A stretch of DNA of 64,000 nucleotides, taken from Nocardioides speluncae. Lineage in GTDB: Bacteria; Actinomycetota; Actinomycetes; Propionibacteriales; Nocardioidaceae. A model generated the notes under the pieces. The model ran no database searches. It was not told the DNA's origin and saw only the letters and a program-made list of their open reading frames with translations. Positions 59,816 through 64,000 of this stretch are shown piece by piece; position 1 is the stretch's first letter; every line of letters starts with the position of its first letter. The stretch is taken from contig NZ_QEOO01000017.1 in assembly GCF_003121585.1 (NCBI RefSeq), positions 22,108 through 86,107 of the forward strand, written 5' to 3'. A program made the translations under genes and the position numbers.

Positions 59816-60343
59816 TCAGACGACCTGGTGCAGCCAGCGCACAGGCGCGCCCTCGCCGGCGTACCGGAACGTCTCGAGCTCGTCGTCCCACGGCTTGCCG
59901 AGGAGCTTGTCGATCTCCACGAGCACGGTGGTGTCACCGAGAGCGGACTTCACGACCGCCGCCTTGAGCCGGTCCTCCGGGATCATGATGTCGCCGTGCA
60001 GGCCGGTGACCGCGTGGAAGACGCCCAGGTCGGGGGTGTAGGAGAAGCGGGCGCCCTCGGTTGAGGAGGTCGGTTCCTCGGTCACCTCGAAGCGCAGCTG
60101 CTGCCAGCCGCGCAGGGCGGAGGAGATCGCAGCACCCGAGCCGGCGGCGCCGGTCCAGGAGAGCTCGGTGCGGTAGGTGCCGGACTGGGCCGGCTGCGGG
60201 ATCCAGTCGAGGTTCGTGGCAACGCCGAGAACGCCGCCCACGGCCCACTCGATGTGCGGGCACAGCGCGGACGGCGCTGAGTGCACCCAAAACAGACCCC
60301 GGGTCGCCGCAGCGGTGGGGCGGGTGGCAGTGCGTGTAGTCAC
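59816..60343 (-). CDS. DUF3145 family protein
   Basis: 175 residues: RGLFWVHSAPSALCPHIEWA, RTELSWTGAAGSGAAISSALRGW, ARFSYTPDLGVFHAVTGLHG and GKPWDDELETFRYAGEGAPV. This is the whole DUF3145 family pattern, restricted to actinobacteria; no role is known. The gene stands alone. Confidence 0.88.
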   Translation of the reverse strand: MTTRTATRPTAAATRGLFWVHSAPSALCPHIEWAVGGVLGVATNLDWIPQPAQSGTYRTELSWTGAAGSGAAISSALRGWQQLRFEVTEEPTSSTEGARFSYTPDLGVFHAVTGLHGDIMIPEDRLKAAVVKSALGDTTVLVEIDKLLGKPWDDELETFRYAGEGAPVRWLHQVV

Positions 60344-60491
60344 TGTGACCTCCTCATCTCCGGCGTCGAGATACGCCTTCCCCAGCGGCCTCGATCTGTG
60401 AGAGCAGAGTCATCACGAGTGACACATGTGTAGTTCTGGAGCCATTGTGGCCCAAGAGGTCGCCGAATGCCAGCGACGGTACGGCTCGCGG

Positions 60492-61304
60492 TCAGGCGGA
60501 GGCGGCGGGCCGGCCGGCTGGTACGACGTTGCTGAGGTCGCAGACCGCACCCAGCAGCTCGCCGCCGGCCGCGACCGGCGGCCCCTCGACCACGTCCAGC
60601 ACCAGGCAGGTCACGTTGTCGTTGCCACCGGCGGCCAGCGCACCCTGCAGGAGTACGGCGGCAGCGGCGGCGGTCTCGTCGAGCTCGAGCGCGTCGGCGA
60701 TGGTCGGCTCCGGCACCATGTCGGTCAGTCCGTCGCTGCACAGGAGCAGCCTGTCACCGCGGCGCAGGTCGACCTCGACCACGTCGGTCTGGTCGGAGTG
60801 GGCGACCGCGTCGCCGTGCAGCGAGCGCAGCACCACGTTGCGCCAGGGGTGCAGCGGCACCTCGGCCGGGTCCAGCTGGCCGTGGTCGATCAGCTGCTGG
60901 ACGTAGGTGTGGTCGGTGGAGAGCCGGCTCAGCGCGCCGCCGCGGAACAGGTAGCAGCGCGAGTCCCCGACATGGGCCAGCGCGAACCGGGTGCCGTCGG
61001 TGGCCACCGCGGTGAGCGTGGTCGCCATCCCGGACCGGTTGAGGTCCTCGTCCACGCCGGCGCGCAGCGACTCCCGGGTGAGCGCCACCGCGTCGGTGAG
61101 GATCCGCTCGGGTGGCTCGCCGAAGTGGGCTTCGGCGGCCGAGGAGACGACGTACGCCGTGGTCGCGGAGGCGACCTCGCCGGCGGCAGCGCCGCCCACG
61201 CCGTCGGCGACCAGTGCCAGGTAGGGTCCGACGAAGGCGGAGTCCTCGTTGTGATCCCGCACGTGGCCGACGTCGGTCAGTCCGACACCAGAAAATCGCA
61301 GCAC
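60492..61304 (-). CDS. PP2C-family serine/threonine phosphatase
   Basis: 270 residues. Metal ligands are in VRDHNEDS, LVADGVGG, LLCSDGLTDMV and GGNDNVTCLVL, the conserved PP2C order. There is no membrane segment, unlike PstP. It would remove phosphate from proteins, perhaps opposing the kinase encoded at 36.8 kb. GTG at 61304 follows TTAGGAG. Confidence 0.92.
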   Translation of the reverse strand: MLRFSGVGLTDVGHVRDHNEDSAFVGPYLALVADGVGGAAAGEVASATTAYVVSSAAEAHFGEPPERILTDAVALTRESLRAGVDEDLNRSGMATTLTAVATDGTRFALAHVGDSRCYLFRGGALSRLSTDHTYVQQLIDHGQLDPAEVPLHPWRNVVLRSLHGDAVAHSDQTDVVEVDLRRGDRLLLCSDGLTDMVPEPTIADALELDETAAAAAVLLQGALAAGGNDNVTCLVLDVVEGPPVAAGGELLGAVCDLSNVVPAGRPAASA

Positions 61305-61478
61305 ACGTGCTCCTAACGTTTGGAGCAGTGAACCGGAAACCGCCAGACCGGTCAACGCCCTCCCTATCGAGCCAACGAATGGGCGTGTCGAATTGTTGCC
61401 GGTAGGCAACCTAAGCGGCTCGGCGACACTCATGACAGTGGCGAGGGGCCGGAGCGGCCGGCCCAGACGGGAGAGATC

Positions 61479-61988
61479 GTGCTCGACAGAAAAGCAGCCG
61501 AGGCTGGCTTCGCCGAGTTCGCCACCGCCACCCAGCAGTCGCTGTTCCGGCAGGCGTATCTGCTGACCGGGACGCGCGAGGCGGCTCAGGACCTCGTGCA
61601 GACCACCCTGCTCAAGATGTACGGCGCCTGGCGCCGGCCAGGCCGGATCGAGAACCCGCGCGGCTACGCCCACCGGACGATGATCCGCGCCTACCTCGAC
61701 GGCCGGCGCCGCGACCAGCACCAGTCCAGGCTGGCCGCACTCCCGGACCCACCCGGCTCGCCGCCGAGCCCGGTCGACCGGGTGACCGTGCTCGGCGCAC
61801 TCGGCGAGCTACCGCCGCGGATGCGGGCGGTGATCGTGCTCCGGTTCTGGGAGGACCTCAGCGTCGAGGACACCGCCCACGCGCTCGGCTGCACCACCGG
61901 CACCGTCAAGTCCACCACCGCCAAGGGTCTGGAGCGGCTGCGCTCGATCCTCGGCGCCACCTTCGAGATCGCAGGAGCAGAGCTATGA
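61479..61988 (+). CDS. SigE-family ECF sigma factor
   Basis: 169 residues. Region 2 is FRQAYLLTGTREAAQDLVQTTLLKMYGAWRR; region 4 is LPPRMRAVIVLRFWEDLSVEDTAHALGCTTGTVKS. This is the SigE-type (SACE-family) group of small ECF sigma factors. It shares an ATGA overlap with a membrane-protein gene, the expected place for its anti-sigma partner. Confidence 0.92.
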   Translation: MLDRKAAEAGFAEFATATQQSLFRQAYLLTGTREAAQDLVQTTLLKMYGAWRRPGRIENPRGYAHRTMIRAYLDGRRRDQHQSRLAALPDPPGSPPSPVDRVTVLGALGELPPRMRAVIVLRFWEDLSVEDTAHALGCTTGTVKSTTAKGLERLRSILGATFEIAGAEL

Positions 61989-63001
61989 CCAGCAAAGACC
62001 TTCGTTACCTGATGTCGACCGAGCTCGACACGCTTGCCCCGATGCCCGACCTCGTCCCCCAGGTCATCCGTCAAGGAGCCACGCAGGTACGCCGCCGCCG
62101 GCTCGCGGTCGGCGGCCTGGTCGCCGCTGCCGCCATCGGCGGGGTGGCGGTCGCGCCTTGGGCCAGCGGCCGGGGAGGCGAGGCTGGCCGACCCGCAGCC
62201 GATGGCACGCCTACTGCAACCCCGAGCGCAGTGCCGACGCCCATCCCGCTGGGCGGCAGCCTGGACCTCTCCGACCCGGAGGTGATGGCCGCCTTCGATG
62301 TCGCGCTTCCGGAACGGTTCTCGCGGGTCAGGTTGATGCAGGAGAGCTCGGCCTTCCCCGCGCCGCTGACAACCAGCGCCGACGGCACCCAGTTGCGCAT
62401 CCAGATAGAACTGGCGCAGGGCGAGATCGCCGCCTTGGAGCGGTGCGCGGAGATCGCGGCAACAGAGGTAGAAACAGCAGGACCAGCCGCCGGCAACGGC
62501 ACCTGCGACATCTACGACACCCCCCCGTGGGCCACCCGGCGAAAGGCCAGCGATGGTCTGCACACGGTGATCGGTCGTCACGCTAGGAAACCGTGGTTCG
62601 TGACCGTCCGGTTCGCTGCCGAACAGCCGGTGCCGCTTAGCGACGCAGAAGTGCTCGACCTGTTGACGCACCCGAAGTTCCTGGCCATGCTCGACAGCCG
62701 CACCGCGGCGGATCTCGTGCAGCCGTCGGCCGCTCCGACCGCAGCTCCGACGCCGACGGATCCGCCGCCCTCGGACGCACCGGGCTCTGAAGACACGCCG
62801 TCGCCGACCGAGGCTCCGCCCCCGCCCCCGCCCGTCACCACGGAGCCGACAGAGCCGCCGGAGGACTTCCCGACCTACCCGGAGCCGGTGCCGACCGACC
62901 CGGGTGAGCCGAGCGACACCGTCGCGCCGACGCCACAGCCCACCGGGCCGCCGACCACGGCTGAGCCGACGCCGTCGAGTACGCCGGCGCCGACCCCCTA
63001 A
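61985..63001 (+). CDS. Membrane protein with Pro/Thr-rich tail, likely sigma-factor partner
   Basis: 338 residues. A cytoplasmic N-terminus (LRYLMSTELDTLAPMPDLVP) precedes one membrane helix (about 38-56), an outer domain with two Cys (RCAEIAATEVE, GNGTCDIYDTPPW) and ~90 residues of Pro/Thr/Ser/Glu repeats such as EPTEPPEDFPTYPEPVPTD. No zinc anti-sigma motif is seen. Coupling to the sigma gene suggests a regulator of it or a wall-spanning effector. Confidence 0.7.
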   Translation: MTSKDLRYLMSTELDTLAPMPDLVPQVIRQGATQVRRRRLAVGGLVAAAAIGGVAVAPWASGRGGEAGRPAADGTPTATPSAVPTPIPLGGSLDLSDPEVMAAFDVALPERFSRVRLMQESSAFPAPLTTSADGTQLRIQIELAQGEIAALERCAEIAATEVETAGPAAGNGTCDIYDTPPWATRRKASDGLHTVIGRHARKPWFVTVRFAAEQPVPLSDAEVLDLLTHPKFLAMLDSRTAADLVQPSAAPTAAPTPTDPPPSDAPGSEDTPSPTEAPPPPPPVTTEPTEPPEDFPTYPEPVPTDPGEPSDTVAPTPQPTGPPTTAEPTPSSTPAPTP

Positions 63002-63003
63002 GG

Positions 63004-63852
63004 TCAGCCCTGGCGCTCGAGCGCCTCTGCCCGTACGTCGGCGTCGGTGAGCTGGTCGCTGTCGATCGCGTGGGTGCGGTGGAACCACACCAGCGCCTCT
63101 TCCGGCCGTCCGGCCGCGTCCAGCGCATCGGCGTACGCATAGCGCAGCCGCACCACCCACGGCGCCCGGCTCTTCGACATCAGCGGTGCCTGCTCAAGGG
63201 TCCGGAGCGCGGCGTCGACCTGTCCCAGGTCGCGTCGCGCTCCGGCCTCGACGATCGTCATCTCCGCCTTCGCCTCGGCCGGGAAGTTCGCCACTGAGGG
63301 GCTGCGTGCCAGCTTGAGCGCCTGCTCGGCCTGACCCAGCGCCCGGTGGCAGTCGGCCATGATCGGGAGGTAGGCGGTCGCTCCGTTCATCCGCTTCGCC
63401 GCCCGCAGCTCGGCCAGGGCCTCGGCGTAGTGACCCGCGGCGTACGCCGCCTCCCCACATGCCTCCCGCACCACCGCGAGCCGCGCCGCACGGGCCCGGG
63501 CCGCCAGGGTGTGTTGGTACGCCGTCTCCGGGTCGTCGTCGATCAGCATCCCGGCTGCGGCGAGATGGCGGGCCACCCGGGCCGCGAGCTTCTCCGGCAG
63601 TCCCTTCAGCTGAGCTGCCACAGAGCGATCCAGCTCCTTGCCGGTGATCTCCTCGGGCATCGGCGGGCCGTCGTAGCGCGCCTGCACCTCGGTGCGCGGC
63701 CGCTGCTCCTCCTTCGGCCGCTTCCAGTCGTCCTTACGGGCCGGCCTGCTCCCGGTCCTGGCCGGCTTGCTCCCGGAGGTACGGGCCGGCTTCTTCGCGC
63801 TCGTGCGAGCGGGCGCACCGCGCTTGTCGTCCCGACGGCGATCGTCAGCCAC
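63004..63852 (-). CDS. Tetratricopeptide-repeat protein with basic N-terminus
   Basis: 282 residues. The first ~55 are Lys/Arg/Ala/Pro-rich and probably disordered. TPR-like helical pairs follow (about 75-270): EACGEAAYAAGHYAEALAEL, YLPIMADCHRALGQAEQALKLA, AGARRDLGQVDAALRTLEQA, RYAYADALDAAGRPEEALVW. A scaffold role is likely; partners unknown. Confidence 0.82.
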   Translation of the reverse strand: MADDRRRDDKRGAPARTSAKKPARTSGSKPARTGSRPARKDDWKRPKEEQRPRTEVQARYDGPPMPEEITGKELDRSVAAQLKGLPEKLAARVARHLAAAGMLIDDDPETAYQHTLAARARAARLAVVREACGEAAYAAGHYAEALAELRAAKRMNGATAYLPIMADCHRALGQAEQALKLARSPSVANFPAEAKAEMTIVEAGARRDLGQVDAALRTLEQAPLMSKSRAPWVVRLRYAYADALDAAGRPEEALVWFHRTHAIDSDQLTDADVRAEALERQG

Positions 63853-63912
63853 CTGACTGCCTCTCTCTGCTTCTGTCTGTGTGCCGCGCTGTGGGCGCGT
63901 GCGGTAAATAGC

Positions 63913-63942
63913 GTAGAGGCCACCTGGTGGGGTGGCCTCTAC
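63913..63942 (-). terminator. rRNA operon terminator
   Basis: A perfect 12-bp stem, GTAGAGGCCACC with its complement, and a 6-base loop, 10 bp after the 5S rRNA end on the minus strand. Confidence 0.85.
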
Positions 63943-63951
63943 GGGGTGTTT

Positions 63952-64000
63952 GTTCGGCGGCGTCCTACTCTCCCACAGCCTCTCGGTTGCAGTACCATCG
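63952..64000 (-). rRNA. 5S rRNA, 3' part
   Basis: The minus strand reads GATGGTACTGCAACCGAGAG and then GGCTGTGGGAGAGTAGGACG before CCGCCGAAC, the conserved 3' third of actinobacterial 5S rRNA. The rest, and presumably 23S and 16S genes, lie beyond the window. Confidence 0.92.

Noticed and set aside
1..64000. CRISPR array
   Set aside because: No series of regularly spaced identical direct repeats with unique spacers was seen; the repeats present are inverted, palindromic or dispersed.

Overview
The window is high-GC DNA from an actinobacterium, most likely of the Nocardioidaceae (Nocardioides or a relative). The evidence is a type-A RNase P RNA with actinobacterial features, the actinobacterial chromosome block peroxiredoxin - DUF3052 - aceE - fasR - fabD/fabH/acpP/fabF - accD, the zinc-ribbon / Nif3 pair, GTG starts with 4-bp overlaps, and many actinobacterial families (DUF3145, SigE-type sigma factor, alpha-E / ATP-grasp / transglutaminase operon). 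The genus is inferred; no 16S sequence is in view. The right end runs into the 3' end of a 5S rRNA gene, so an rRNA operon lies just outside on the minus strand.

Layout. 1-13.6 kb is ordinary chromosome: SRPBCC fragment, ICMT-like methyltransferase, HtrA-type protease, panB, PQQ-type sugar dehydrogenase, GlxA/PfpI pair, map, a BBE-type oxidase, and the ATP-grasp / alpha-E / transglutaminase operon. rnpB follows (13681-14097). At 14067-22842 an 8.8-kb integrative element sits in the 3' end of rnpB between perfect 35-bp direct repeats. It encodes integrase, excisionase-like protein, XRE repressor, AlpA-like activator, primase-polymerase/helicase, an HNH protein and an HK97-type major capsid protein, but no recognisable portal, large terminase, protease or tail. 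It is best read as a capsid-encoding phage satellite. Its HNH-capsid cassette lies between two perfect 76-bp inverted repeats, and repeats near the end of the primase gene look like a replication origin.

22.9-24.1 kb, beside attR, is a rearrangement scar holding truncated pieces of a metallophosphoesterase and a TolB/WD40-like protein. Next come an endolysin-like amidase, a mercury-type MerR and an unusual tandem MerB fusion. 26.9-46.4 kb is mixed metabolic and regulatory chromosome: heme peroxidase, RNB nuclease, yaaA, Fic protein, histidine phosphatase, zinc-ribbon and Nif3 proteins, protein kinase, amidase, two acyl-CoA synthetases, AlkD-like repair protein, tRNA-Val and AhpE. 46.5-57.6 kb carries aceE and the type II fatty-acid synthase operon with its FasR regulator. 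The remainder has a lipoprotein hydrolase, a fatty-acid desaturase, a PP2C phosphatase, a SigE-type sigma factor with its membrane partner, a TPR protein and the rrn terminator.

A second mobile family is present: three copies of a 163-164-bp MITE-like element (31768, 36661, 50768) with terminal inverted repeats and paired compensatory changes. One copy splits an acetyltransferase gene and another supplies the stop codon of a protein kinase gene.

Working together: pyruvate dehydrogenase E1 supplies acetyl-CoA, the AccD subunit and FabD supply malonyl-ACP, FabH/FabF/ACP build fatty acids under FasR control, and the desaturase and acyl-CoA synthetases act on acyl chains. The satellite genes form a lysogeny switch (repressor versus AlpA), an excision module, a replication module and a capsid module.
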